DNA from: Acidobacteriota bacterium
GTDB taxonomy: Bacteria; Acidobacteriota; HRBIN11
Assembly: GCA_030550225.1 (NCBI GenBank)
Contig: JAUQPV010000110.1
Location: forward strand, 1 to 7,829
Length of the DNA stretch: 7,829 nt
Direction: 5' to 3'
Shown here: positions 1-6,659 of the stretch, piece by piece
Layout: the number at the start of each line of letters is the position of its first letter
Numbering within the stretch: position 1 is the stretch's first letter
Notes under the pieces: generated by a model
What the model was told of the DNA's origin: nothing
Seen by the model: the letters and a program-made list of their open reading frames with translations, nothing else
The model's database searches: none
Translations under genes and position numbers: made by a program

Positions 1-9
1 AGGTACGTC

Positions 10-933
10 ATGCACATCGTTTTTCTCGGGACCGGGGGTGGCGGGGGCCTTCCCCAGTGGAACTGCAACTGTTCGCACTGCGAGCAGGCTCGGGCGGGTC
101 GACGCCCGACCCGAATGGAGGCGGCCCTGGCCGTCTCCGCCGACGACGCCACGTGGGTCCTGCTCGATGCGCCCCCGGAGATCCGGGCGATGTTCGTCCG
201 GTATCCATTTCTGAGCCCTCGGGAGGCCGTCCGGGGGACTCCCGTCCGGGCCGTCGTCCTCACGCATGGAGACGTCAACCACTGTGGGGGACTCCTGAAC
301 TTCCGAGGTCCCATCTCGGACCCCCGGGCCTACGTGAGCGTCTATGCCACGGGGTGGGTCCGCTCGCTGATCGCTCAAAACCCCATGTTCGAGGCCGTGA
401 AGGCCCGATGGCGGGACCTTGCCCCGGGGACGTGGGTGCCTCTCCTGGGGCCGGCCGACGAGGACACCGGTCTCTTCGTCCGGGGCGTCCCCGTGCCGGG
501 CAAACCCCCGACGTACCGATGGGAGGACCACCCGGAGGCGACCGTCGCCGTCCAGGTCCGGGAACGCACGACGGGGGTGACCCTCCTCTATGCCCCCATC
601 GTCCGGGAGACGACGTCCGACCTCGAGCGGGCGGCTGACGAAAGCGACATCCTCGTCTTCGACGGGACCTTCTGGAGCGATGACGAACTGACGGCCATCG
701 ACCCCTACGGTCGGTCGGCCTACTCGATCGGTCACATACCGGTCGAGGCGAGTCTGCCGTGGATGGCCCAGCGACGGGCTCCCCTGCGGGTCTACACGCA
801 CATCAACAACACGAATCCCCTGAACGACCCGACCTCCGAGCCCGCCCGCCGAGTCCAAGCCGCCGGCGTCCGGGTCGCCGAAGACGGCTGGGCAGTTCGG
901 TATCCTGAACAGGTCAGCCGATCACCCGATTAG
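10..933 (+). CDS. pqqB: PQQ biosynthesis protein PqqB (metallo-beta-lactamase fold)
   Basis: PqqB acts in pyrroloquinoline quinone biosynthesis. It has a metallo-beta-lactamase fold and has been proposed as the oxygenase/hydroxylase that modifies the Glu-Tyr-derived intermediate before PqqC. The 307 residues match the family's usual length of about 300. Visible hallmarks are the glycine-rich start followed by WNCNCSHC (Cys19, Cys21, Cys24, the structural zinc-type cysteines), a FDGTFW segment (217-222), GHIPV (241-245) and HINNTNP (264-270), the last two being very typical of PqqB. The metal-site segment reads THGDVNH (85-91), closer to the general HxHxDH motif than the form I recall for most PqqB. 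The ATG at 10 is chosen because the conserved N-terminus begins there; an AGGT sits at 1-4. Upstream genes are cut off, and pqqA, C, D and E are not in the window. It converges on the radical SAM gene. The family call is firm. Confidence 0.94.
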   Translation: MHIVFLGTGGGGGLPQWNCNCSHCEQARAGRRPTRMEAALAVSADDATWVLLDAPPEIRAMFVRYPFLSPREAVRGTPVRAVVLTHGDVNHCGGLLNFRGPISDPRAYVSVYATGWVRSLIAQNPMFEAVKARWRDLAPGTWVPLLGPADEDTGLFVRGVPVPGKPPTYRWEDHPEATVAVQVRERTTGVTLLYAPIVRETTSDLERAADESDILVFDGTFWSDDELTAIDPYGRSAYSIGHIPVEASLPWMAQRRAPLRVYTHINNTNPLNDPTSEPARRVQAAGVRVAEDGWAVRYPEQVSRSPD

Positions 934-940
934 GAAAGGG

Positions 941-985
941 GGCGCAGACGTCCCCGTCTGCCGGAATGGAGACGTCCCGTCCGCC
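941..985. repeat. Two copies of the GCAGACG hairpin repeat after pqqB
   Basis: The first copy holds the inverted repeat GCAGACG-TCCC-CGTCTGC (944-961), a 7-bp stem with a 4-base loop, followed by CCGGA. The second copy (963-985) is degenerate: it keeps GAGACGTCCCGTC but has lost the outer pairs. The same unit is tandemly repeated at 7529-7623. The block starts 8 bases after the pqqB stop and lies between convergent genes, so it could form hairpins at both transcript ends. No T-run follows on either strand, so it is not a classical intrinsic terminator. The rest of the spacer to 1072 shows only weak, degenerate inverted repeats. Confidence 0.85.
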
Positions 986-1072
986 GGAGGGCGTCGGTCT
1001 GGACCGCCGGCCGTCCTACGGGCGTCCGTCCCGCTGACTGCCCCCGACCCCGAATCCCTTGGCCCGGATGCC

Positions 1073-2308
1073 TCACAGCATGCACTTGGGAACGGTTCGC
1101 ACGAAGGCCCCATACTGTTTGGGTTCTTCCAGACGACAGGACCAGACCAGGTTCCCCTGCCACACCGTCACGTCCGGGCAGCCGTCGCACATGTCCTGCC
1201 GGCCGTCCTCCAGGATGTCGACCGGCTGGATGATCATGACGGACTGGAAGTACAGGGGCCGAAGGAGTCGTAAGGGATTCCGAAGAGCCCAGGTCAGGTA
1301 GCGGGCGACGACGCTTCGGGCGCCCCGGTCGAGCGGCGACAGCAGGAGACATCCGGACCGCCCAAACCGTAACATCCGGGGGTGGGCATAGGCCAGGTAC
1401 CGGTCCTTCCACAGGTGGTGCTGGGTCTGGACGAACTCCATGAACTTCGGCCCGACGTAACCCAGGATTTTTCCGCCCCGGGCGCCCACGCGAACGGTCA
1501 GGAGCCACTTGAACGAGTCAGGCCGTTCCGTCCCGTTGAGGTAAGCGCAGGGCATAAAGTCGGGGAAGCGCTGACGGATCACGGCCAGGATATCAGTCGA
1601 TTGAATCCCGACGTTCTGCTCCCCGTCGGCCACGTAGGGGAGGGGATTCAGGTCGACCTTCCGACCGCCGGCGTAGAATTCGAAATTCTCTACCAGCCGG
1701 GGGACGATCTGCCGGTAGGCGATGAAGACGACGACGTGGACGATGTCGATGTGCCGGGCCGCCCACTCAACGATGTCGGGGACGTACGGGAGGTTGTCCT
1801 CGTAGACCGTGGCGTTGAAGGCGCAAGAGAGACCCCCGACCTCGGCCAACATCTGAGCGTAGTGCAGTCGGAGCTCATTCAATTCGATTTCATTCTTACC
1901 CCGCCACTTGGCCCGAAATTGCTTGCTGTCGATGTGGAAGGTGAAGCCCCGAACACCCGCCTTCTTGAGCTCTCGCAAGAGTTCCTTCGTGAGGGCCACG
2001 CCGTTGGTGTTGATGATGGGTTTGAAGCCCCGGGCGGCGATCTCCCGGACGATCTCGACGATCTGAGGATGCAGGAGGGGCTCGCCGCCGGCGATGGAGA
2101 TGCAGTCGGACTTGCGTAAGCGTTGGAATGTGTCGATCTCCTCCCGGACGACTTCGAGGGGCTTATGGGACGACGGCAAGTTCTCCCGGTAACAGCCGAC
2201 GCACACGATGTTGCAGGCCGACGTCGGCTCGAGCCAGGAGATCCCGTTGTCCGGGAGGGTCCAGGGCAGACGGTAGAGTCGACGGTGGTCCAAGGCGACT
2301 GGGGTCAT
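1073..2308 (-). CDS. Radical SAM enzyme with C-terminal auxiliary-cluster cysteines, substrate unknown
   Basis: This 411-residue protein has the radical SAM signature CxxxCxxC (Cys32, Cys36, Cys39, in ACNIVCVGCY), which binds the [4Fe-4S] cluster that cleaves S-adenosylmethionine. GGEP follows at 74-77 (SAM binding), then a TNG at 101-103 and a HIDS strand at 125-128, as expected of the barrel. More cysteines lie at 254, 374, 377, 391 and 409. The CDGC...WSC spacing resembles an auxiliary Fe-S cluster region (SPASM/twitch-like), though I cannot assign it strictly. There is no signal peptide, so it should be cytoplasmic. The ATG at 2308 has AGGAGG six bases upstream (2315-2320) and a strong promoter further up. 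It is transcribed away from the mxa-like operon and towards pqqB. PqqE is also a radical SAM/SPASM enzyme, but the sequence around this cluster is unlike PqqE as I know it. It may modify a peptide, lipid or cofactor; the substrate is not readable. Confidence 0.87.
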   Translation of the reverse strand: MTPVALDHRRLYRLPWTLPDNGISWLEPTSACNIVCVGCYRENLPSSHKPLEVVREEIDTFQRLRKSDCISIAGGEPLLHPQIVEIVREIAARGFKPIINTNGVALTKELLRELKKAGVRGFTFHIDSKQFRAKWRGKNEIELNELRLHYAQMLAEVGGLSCAFNATVYEDNLPYVPDIVEWAARHIDIVHVVVFIAYRQIVPRLVENFEFYAGGRKVDLNPLPYVADGEQNVGIQSTDILAVIRQRFPDFMPCAYLNGTERPDSFKWLLTVRVGARGGKILGYVGPKFMEFVQTQHHLWKDRYLAYAHPRMLRFGRSGCLLLSPLDRGARSVVARYLTWALRNPLRLLRPLYFQSVMIIQPVDILEDGRQDMCDGCPDVTVWQGNLVWSCRLEEPKQYGAFVRTVPKCML

Positions 2309-2314
2309 AGCTTC

Positions 2315-2320
2315 CCTCCT
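2315..2320 (-). promoter_or_regulatory. Shine-Dalgarno of the radical SAM gene
   Basis: On the minus strand the sequence reads AGGAGG, then GAAGCT, then ATG. This is a full consensus ribosome binding site with a six-base spacer, and it fixes the start at 2308. Confidence 0.85.
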
Positions 2321-2407
2321 CGGTAGGGCAGTAAGGCACGCGGGAGGTCATAGCGACGCAGGGGCACGACCTTTCATCCTTCGGACCTCGACACTCTACC
2401 CAGGGCC

Positions 2408-2436
2408 ATTTTATCTGGGCTGACGTAAATTTTCAA
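2408..2436 (-). promoter_or_regulatory. Sigma-70-type promoter for the radical SAM gene
   Basis: On the minus strand a -35 element TTGAAA (2431-2436) is followed by a 17-base spacer and a -10 element TAAAAT (2408-2413). Each hexamer matches the housekeeping consensus at five of six positions and the spacing is optimal. Transcription would start near 2401, giving a leader of about 90 bases before the ATG at 2308. This is seen in sequence only; the sigma preference of the host is not known. Confidence 0.72.
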
Positions 2437-2577
2437 CCATATCGTATTATTTGTCTAAGTATTGAGACACGGCCGCGGGGTCGGCAGGGGTCTGACCCTT
2501 TCCTTGGTCTTAAAGTTGGGACGTTGGCGCGGTCCGCCGATGGAGATAGGGATTCCTCATCGGTCGGGTAGGTTCGA

Positions 2578-2593
2578 TACAATGGGGTATAAT
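2578..2593 (+). promoter_or_regulatory. Tandem -10 boxes upstream of the moxR-led operon
   Basis: A perfect TATAAT lies at 2588-2593, and a second -10-like TACAAT lies exactly ten bases upstream at 2578-2583. They are the heads of a 10-bp direct repeat (TACAATGGGG then TATAATGGGC, 8 of 10 identical). Starting from TATAAT, the transcript would begin near 2600 and leave a leader of about 33 bases before the moxR ATG. No convincing -35 hexamer lies 16-18 bases upstream of either box, so the promoter may depend on an activator (inference). Confidence 0.55.
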
Positions 2594-2618
2594 GGGCCGG
2601 ACGCTGGCCGGAGCAGTC

Positions 2619-2624
2619 TGAGGG
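2619..2624 (+). promoter_or_regulatory. Shine-Dalgarno that decides the moxR start
   Basis: TGAGGG at 2619-2624 leaves eight bases before the ATG at 2633. The longer in-phase frame beginning at 2462 would place the promoter inside the coding region and add 57 residues unlike the family. The ATG at 2633 is therefore preferred. Confidence 0.65.
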
Positions 2625-2632
2625 ACAGGACG

Positions 2633-3646
2633 ATGGGAGTCAACGGGTTACAGGCGGCGCATGAAGCGATGAAGCGCCTGACCGAGGCGGTCGGTCGGGT
2701 CGTCCTGGGTTTGGACCGGGTCGTGCGCTTGACGACCTACGCTCTCTTCGTGCGGGGTCATGTGATTTACTACGGCCCGCCGGGGCAGGGCAAGACCCTC
2801 CTGGCTCACTGTCTGGCCCGGGCCGTCGGGGGCGTCAGTGAACGCTTTCAGGGCTCGCCCGACTTCCTTTTTTCCGAGGCCCTCATGACGGCTTTCCCCG
2901 ACGAGGGGGGCCAACTCCGGTTTTATCCGGGCCGTCTCTTACGGCATGGAACGCAGTTGGGCATCGTACTGTTGGACGAGTTGAATCGATTCCTGCCCAG
3001 CACGCAGGCGGGATTTCTGGAGGTCATGCAGGAACGGCAGGTGACGACGCCGGCTCGTACGTTCCACCTCCCTTACATGATGGCCATCGCGACCCGGAAC
3101 CCCTTGGAGGTGGCCGAGACGTATCCGATTCCGGAAGCCTTGCTGGACCGTTTCCTGATGGCCATCGAGGTGCCCTATCCCGAGCCGGAGGCCGAGGTGC
3201 AGGTCCTGGCCGACTCGGCTTATTATGGGGACCTGGGGGAAGTCATCGGCCGGGTCGAGCCGGTCGTGGAGTTGGAAGAGTTAGAGGCCCTGGCCCGGGC
3301 TATTCGGACGGAAGTCTACGTCAGTCCAGAGGCCTTTCGGTATGTTCATCGTCTCGGGCAGGCGACCCGGCGGCCGGCTGACTTCGGGGTCGTCTTGGAA
3401 GACGTGCCCGACCTGGATGCGCAGATCTTAGCTGGAGTCTCGACCCGAGGGATGATCCACCTGGTCATGGCGGCGCAGGCGGCGGCCGTGTACGACGGCC
3501 GAGACTACGTGACGCCGAAGGACATTCATGAGGTCCTCCGGGAGGTCTGGCGGCATCGCATCTTTGTCCGGCCGGCCGCCCTGGTCCGGTATCCGGACCT
3601 GGTGGACCGGCTCCTCGGACAGGTCATCGAATGCGTGAGGGGGTAA
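2633..3646 (+). CDS. mxaR: MoxR-family AAA+ ATPase (MxaR-like)
   Basis: MoxR proteins are AAA+ ATPases that work with VWA-domain partners as chaperones in assembling metal- or cofactor-containing enzymes; MxaR serves methanol dehydrogenase. In these 337 residues I see Walker A GPPGQGKT (48-55), Walker B IVLLDELNR (111-119; most MoxR proteins have DEINR), the pore/helix segment MQERQVTTP (132-140), sensor 1 ATRNP (153-157), the LDRF arginine motif (171-174) and a sensor-2-like GVSTRG (268-273), followed by a helical lid to the end. All catalytic elements are intact and the length is normal. There is no signal peptide, so it acts in the cytoplasm. It leads the operon and stops one base before the DUF58 gene, its usual partner. 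The family is certain; the mxaR name rests on the order of downstream genes. Confidence 0.9.
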   Translation: MGVNGLQAAHEAMKRLTEAVGRVVLGLDRVVRLTTYALFVRGHVIYYGPPGQGKTLLAHCLARAVGGVSERFQGSPDFLFSEALMTAFPDEGGQLRFYPGRLLRHGTQLGIVLLDELNRFLPSTQAGFLEVMQERQVTTPARTFHLPYMMAIATRNPLEVAETYPIPEALLDRFLMAIEVPYPEPEAEVQVLADSAYYGDLGEVIGRVEPVVELEELEALARAIRTEVYVSPEAFRYVHRLGQATRRPADFGVVLEDVPDLDAQILAGVSTRGMIHLVMAAQAAAVYDGRDYVTPKDIHEVLREVWRHRIFVRPAALVRYPDLVDRLLGQVIECVRG

Positions 3647-3647
3647 G

Positions 3648-4544
3648 GTGGAGGAGCTTACGGCCTTCCTGGAGGTCGTCGAGTATACGCTTCGGACGTC
3701 CGTCAGGGCCTCCGTCGCCGGGGTCCATCGGGGGATCCTGCCGGGGAGTACCGGTCGCTTTGCCGGCTATACCAGTCTGGTTCATCGACCCGACCTTCGG
3801 CGTGTCGACCCCGTCGCGACCCAGCGGGCCCGGTCGCCCGTCCCCTTGATCCGACGGTACCGTTCGACGGTCGCCGTCCCCGTCGTGGCATTGGTCGACC
3901 TTACGGCCTCGATGGCCTGGGCGGGCCGCTACGTCCGGCTTCGGGAGGTGGCGAAGCTCTGCGTGTGCCTGGCTTACTCAGCGTACCGGTTGGGGGACCG
4001 CTTTGCCCTGATCGGATACCGGGAAGACGGGGTCTGGTATGTGCCGCCCAGTCGGTCCCCTCGGCAGGCCTGGGAGGTCGGTGCGGGCCTTTGGGATTAC
4101 AGGCCCCCCGAGCGTTCGGCGGGGGCCCCCCGGGGTTCGCTGGCGGGCTTCTATCAAGCCCTGGCCCTCCTGCCGACCTCGACGGCTTTCGTGTTTTGGA
4201 TATCGGACTTCTATTTGTCGGAAGAGGCCGTCCGATGGGGCTTGGCGCACGTCTGTCGCCATGACGCCGTGGCGGTCGTCCTGCGGGACCCCGTGGAGAC
4301 CCAGGGCCAGTTGCGGGACGGCTGGGTTCGACTCATGGATGCCGAGACGGGGGAGCGACGCAGTCTTTGGGTCCGACCGCGACTGCGGGCCGAAATCGCC
4401 CGGCGGGTCCGGCAGTGGGACGCCTGGCTGGGAGAGGCGTGCCGTCAGTTTGGCGTGGACCTCTATCCCGTCATGGGTCCTTTTCGGGTCGAGGCCTTCA
4501 TTGCCTTTTTCCTGGATCGCCGATGTGGAGCATCGCCGTCTTGA
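3648..4544 (+). CDS. mxaS: DUF58 / VWA-like protein (MxaS-like)
   Basis: DUF58 proteins are the standard partners of MoxR ATPases and carry a VWA-like fold. This 298-residue protein has the family's N-terminal GILPGSTGRFAGY segment (29-41), a HRPDL-RRVDP stretch (46-55) in place of the usual R-Y-x-x-GD-x-R-x-IDW region, then a metal-site-like D-x-T-x-S in VDLTASM (Asp84, Thr86, Ser88), and ISDF at 185-188 for the second acidic residue. No membrane segment is evident before the short hydrophobic FIAFFL near the C-terminus (284-289), so it is probably cytoplasmic. The start is a GTG at 3648, with AGGGGG at 3638-3643 overlapping the end of moxR; this implies coupled translation. Its end overlaps the next gene by 22 bases. 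In Methylobacterium-type operons the gene after mxaR is mxaS, of similar size. The substrate is not determinable. Confidence 0.83.
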   Translation: MEELTAFLEVVEYTLRTSVRASVAGVHRGILPGSTGRFAGYTSLVHRPDLRRVDPVATQRARSPVPLIRRYRSTVAVPVVALVDLTASMAWAGRYVRLREVAKLCVCLAYSAYRLGDRFALIGYREDGVWYVPPSRSPRQAWEVGAGLWDYRPPERSAGAPRGSLAGFYQALALLPTSTAFVFWISDFYLSEEAVRWGLAHVCRHDAVAVVLRDPVETQGQLRDGWVRLMDAETGERRSLWVRPRLRAEIARRVRQWDAWLGEACRQFGVDLYPVMGPFRVEAFIAFFLDRRCGASPS

Positions 4545-5350
4545 TACTGGGACTCCCGGTGGCCGTCGAGGTTCACCCCGAGCGGGCCATCGGCTACTGG
4601 GTGGGCGACCTGGTCGTCATCGAAGCTCACGTGCGAGTCCCCCGAGGCCATCGACTCGACTCGTCGAGCCTTCATGAGGGGACCCTCCCGGAGTGGCTGG
4701 AGCTTCGGTCCGTCCGCCAGGCGTACCGAGGGGGTGTCTACCGAATTCGCTGGACCTATCAGGTCTTTCTGTCGCCCCCGGACGTCATTCCGGTGCAGAT
4801 TCCGGGTCGGGCTCTGCGCTTGCAAGGGCCCGACGGGGCTTACGAGGTCGAGGTCCCGCCTGTGACGGTCTACTTCTCCCCGCTCGCCGGTCCGGCGGCT
4901 GAACCGACGCGGGACTTCACCCCGCCCCGACCTTCCCGGCGCGCCGTTTACGGCCACGGCGGCCTCTTGGCCGGACTCATCGGTGGATGGACCGCCGTAT
5001 GGACCTGGCGACGTCGGCGAAGGCCCCGCTTGTTCCGGGCCGTCGTCCGACAGGTTCAAGAGGTCCAGGACCCGACCGAGGCCCTAACCCGGCTTTGGGA
5101 GGCCCTGGAGGCGAAGGCCGGGGCGGCCCTGTTTCCCCATGACCTGGACCGACTCCTGCAACGCTGGCCTCCGGCGGGTCGTCTTCGAGCTGACCTGGCC
5201 TGGCTTTTCGAGCTTCGGGAGGCGACCCTCTACCGGCCTGACCCCGACCCCGAAGATGGGTCCGGAGTCCTGGAGCGCATTCGACGCTTGGCCCAAGACC
5301 TGGACCGTCTGGAGCGTCGGTCATGGAATTCGCGCGACCGTACTGGTTAG
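4523..5350 (+). CDS. mxaA: Membrane-anchored beta-rich protein, MxaA-like
   Basis: The encoded 275 residues begin with a short hydrophobic leader (MWSIAVLILGLPVAVEV). A beta-rich, presumably periplasmic region follows (about 20-140), then one transmembrane helix (146-162, GGLLAGLIGGWTAVWTW), an arginine block (163-167) that fits the positive-inside rule, and a helical cytoplasmic tail (170-270) with repeated Leu/Arg/Glu patterns. This is the topology of MxaA, which is needed for Ca2+ insertion into methanol dehydrogenase; it also resembles a small BatD/DUF4381-like protein. The ATG at 4523 is preferred because the hydrophobic leader starts there; only a weak GGA (4514-4516) precedes it, so translation is probably coupled to the overlapping upstream gene. 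The open frame extends back to 4367, but that part is a shadow of mxaS. I see no catalytic motif. The name is based mainly on position and topology. Confidence 0.65.
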   Translation: MWSIAVLILGLPVAVEVHPERAIGYWVGDLVVIEAHVRVPRGHRLDSSSLHEGTLPEWLELRSVRQAYRGGVYRIRWTYQVFLSPPDVIPVQIPGRALRLQGPDGAYEVEVPPVTVYFSPLAGPAAEPTRDFTPPRPSRRAVYGHGGLLAGLIGGWTAVWTWRRRRRPRLFRAVVRQVQEVQDPTEALTRLWEALEAKAGAALFPHDLDRLLQRWPPAGRLRADLAWLFELREATLYRPDPDPEDGSGVLERIRRLAQDLDRLERRSWNSRDRTG

Positions 5351-6249
5351 GCCTGCTTCCCCTCATCCTGGTCCCCCTGGCACTCCCCCGGCGGGCGGCC
5401 TTCCGGTTTCCGACCCTACGGGTCGTGCCGGGTGACCCGGCGTCCCGGGTCTTGGAATGGGTCGAGCGCGGGCTGGGCGCGGTCTTTATCGTCGGTATCG
5501 TCCTCGGCTTGAGCGAGCCCCGGCTGGTCTTCCGGCCCCGTCTTCGGTGGATCCACGGCGTGCAAGTCGTCTTCGTCGTCGACCAGAGCGCCAGCATGTT
5601 TGCACCCTGGCATGGCCGGTGGACGAATCCACCCAAGATCGACGTCGCTCATCGGGCCCTGGCAGAGTTCCTCGACGCATTCCCGACGGGCCAATGGGCC
5701 TTGGTCGGGTTCGGCCGGGCGCCCGTCGTGTACACGGCGGGGACGTCCGACCCCCATCATTTCCGACAGGTCTTGCGATTCCAGCGGGCCGACTTCGGGG
5801 ACACCGTCATCGATACGGCCCTTCAGCGGGCCCTGGCATTGGCCGTGGCGGGCGACTTCTCGGCCGTGGTGCTCCTGTCCGACGGAGCCGGGCGGGTTCA
5901 GGCCCCGGACGTCCTGGCCCGGGCCTTTCAGGAAGCCCACCGGCGCTTGTACTGGATCGCCGTCCAGGGACCGGAGGAACCCGTCCCCGAGATGTTCCGC
6001 CTGATGACCGAGTTAGGGCCTTGGGGGACGACGGTCCGGGTGTCGACCGGCGGGGCTTTGGGGTCGGCCCTCCAGTCGGTCGGGTCACGGGAGCGCCGTC
6101 TCATGGCGCTCGCCCCCTCCCAGTCCCTGAACGGACGACGGTTGGGCTGGGCTCTGGCAGGGGTCGCCCTCCTGGGTTTAGGCGGACTGGGATTCTCGCG
6201 GAGGTCCCTATGCGATTCCCGTGGGTCGGATTCCGACGAGTCGTCCTGA
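5323..6249 (+). CDS. mxaC: VWA-domain membrane protein, MxaC-like (BatA type)
   Basis: This 308-residue protein has the BatA/MxaC plan: two N-terminal membrane helices (about 7-21 and 50-64), a VWA domain (80-250), and a C-terminal membrane helix (275-291) followed by a short polar tail rich in Ser and Asp. The VWA metal site (MIDAS) is complete: DQSAS (Asp87, Ser89, Ser91), Thr161 in GDTVIDTAL, and Asp187 in LLSDGAG. The VWA domain should face the periplasm or cytoplasm next to the membrane and bind a protein partner through a divalent metal. MxaC in methylotrophs is a protein of this kind, required for methanol oxidation. The ATG at 5323 has GGAG (5311-5314) eight bases upstream and overlaps the previous gene by 28 bases. 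The VWA/membrane call is firm; the mxaC name is from gene order. Confidence 0.8.
   Translation: MEFARPYWLGLLPLILVPLALPRRAAFRFPTLRVVPGDPASRVLEWVERGLGAVFIVGIVLGLSEPRLVFRPRLRWIHGVQVVFVVDQSASMFAPWHGRWTNPPKIDVAHRALAEFLDAFPTGQWALVGFGRAPVVYTAGTSDPHHFRQVLRFQRADFGDTVIDTALQRALALAVAGDFSAVVLLSDGAGRVQAPDVLARAFQEAHRRLYWIAVQGPEEPVPEMFRLMTELGPWGTTVRVSTGGALGSALQSVGSRERRLMALAPSQSLNGRRLGWALAGVALLGLGGLGFSRRSLCDSRGSDSDESS
6200..6204 (+). promoter_or_regulatory. Shine-Dalgarno that decides the mxaK start
   Basis: GGAGG at 6200-6204 lies five bases before the ATG at 6210, inside the end of mxaC. The same frame is open back to 5457, but that upstream part is a shadow of mxaC. This site and the membrane helix that follows it fix the start. 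Confidence 0.75.
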
Positions 6250-6647
6250 CGGCGATCCTCCTTGAGGGCGTCGCCTTCGGATGGTCGCTCTGGCAGTATG
6301 GACGGGCCCAGGCGGCCTATCGGGCCCTCCAGCAGGGAACGCCGGAGGCCCTCGACGACGTCATTGCCCGCGCCCCCCGCTATCGGGCCTGGGCCTTCCT
6401 GGCCCTGGGGAACCGCGCCCTCTGGGAAGCCGAACGGCGGGGGGATCCGGCCCTGCTCCAGGAGGCTCTGCTCTACTATCGGTCGGCCCTGCGGGTGGAT
6501 CCCTCCCTGTGGCCTGCAAAGAGGAACTATGAAATCGTCGCCCGCCGCCTGCGCCCGCCCCTCCGGAGTCGAGAGCGGGGCGGACCGACTCTGGAATTCT
6601 GGCGAGTCCTTCCGTCTTCACGACCCCTACGGCCGACCGATATCTGA
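6210..6647 (+). CDS. mxaK: Small TPR-like membrane protein, MxaK-like
   Basis: This 145-residue protein overlaps the upstream VWA gene by 40 bases. One membrane helix or uncleaved signal lies near the N-terminus (about 11-29, VVLTAILLEGVAFGWSLWQ) after a positively charged start. The rest is helical, with a tetratricopeptide-like stretch (about 58-112: WAFLALGNRALWEA, then LLQEALLYYRSALRVDPSLWPAKRNYE), whose last part is a good TPR signature. It probably exposes this helical domain to the periplasm as a protein-binding module. MxaK, known to be required with MxaA and MxaL for Ca2+ insertion into methanol dehydrogenase, occupies this place between two VWA genes and is similarly small. BatC/BatE-type TPR proteins are the alternative. 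The C-terminal 25 residues are Arg/Pro-rich with no clear fold. Confidence 0.68.
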   Translation: MRFPWVGFRRVVLTAILLEGVAFGWSLWQYGRAQAAYRALQQGTPEALDDVIARAPRYRAWAFLALGNRALWEAERRGDPALLQEALLYYRSALRVDPSLWPAKRNYEIVARRLRPPLRSRERGGPTLEFWRVLPSSRPLRPTDI

Positions 6648-6659
6648 GGGGGACGGGTC

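Larger units (their letters stand above)
2309..2632. other. Divergent intergenic control region
   Basis: This 324-base gap separates the radical SAM gene from the moxR-led operon, which run apart from each other. It contains an AT-rich island (about 2408-2460) that stands out from the GC-rich surroundings. The leftward promoter lies at the edge of the island. The rightward -10 elements lie 40-50 bases before moxR. An open frame covers 2462-2632 in phase with moxR, but it has no MoxR-like sequence and contains the rightward -10 boxes, so I treat it as non-coding. I see no clear riboswitch or RNA gene here. Confidence 0.7.

Noticed and set aside
944..961. Classical Rho-independent terminator after pqqB
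   Set aside because: The hairpin is present but no T-run follows on either strand; any termination would need another mechanism.
930..1508. Minus-strand frame of 192 codons overlapping the end of the radical SAM gene and the spacer
   Set aside because: It is out of frame with the radical SAM gene on the same strand, its product is Arg/Pro/Gly-rich, and it runs through the hairpin repeats.
1382..2119. Long plus-strand open frame (245 codons) opposite the radical SAM gene
   Set aside because: It lies wholly antisense to a gene with clear radical SAM motifs. Long antisense frames are expected at this GC content, and its Asp/Val/Gly-rich product resembles no family.
1073..2308. Calling the radical SAM gene pqqE
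   Set aside because: The sequence around the CxxxCxxC motif and the C-terminal cysteine pattern do not match PqqE as known. Proximity to pqqB alone is not enough.
2462..2632. N-terminal extension of the MoxR ATPase by 57 residues
   Set aside because: The added sequence is unlike MoxR, contains the -10 boxes, and a good ribosome binding site precedes the ATG at 2633.
4977..5940. Minus-strand frames of 174-219 codons opposite mxaA and mxaC
   Set aside because: They are antisense to well-supported genes, have low-complexity products and no matching ribosome binding sites or operon logic.
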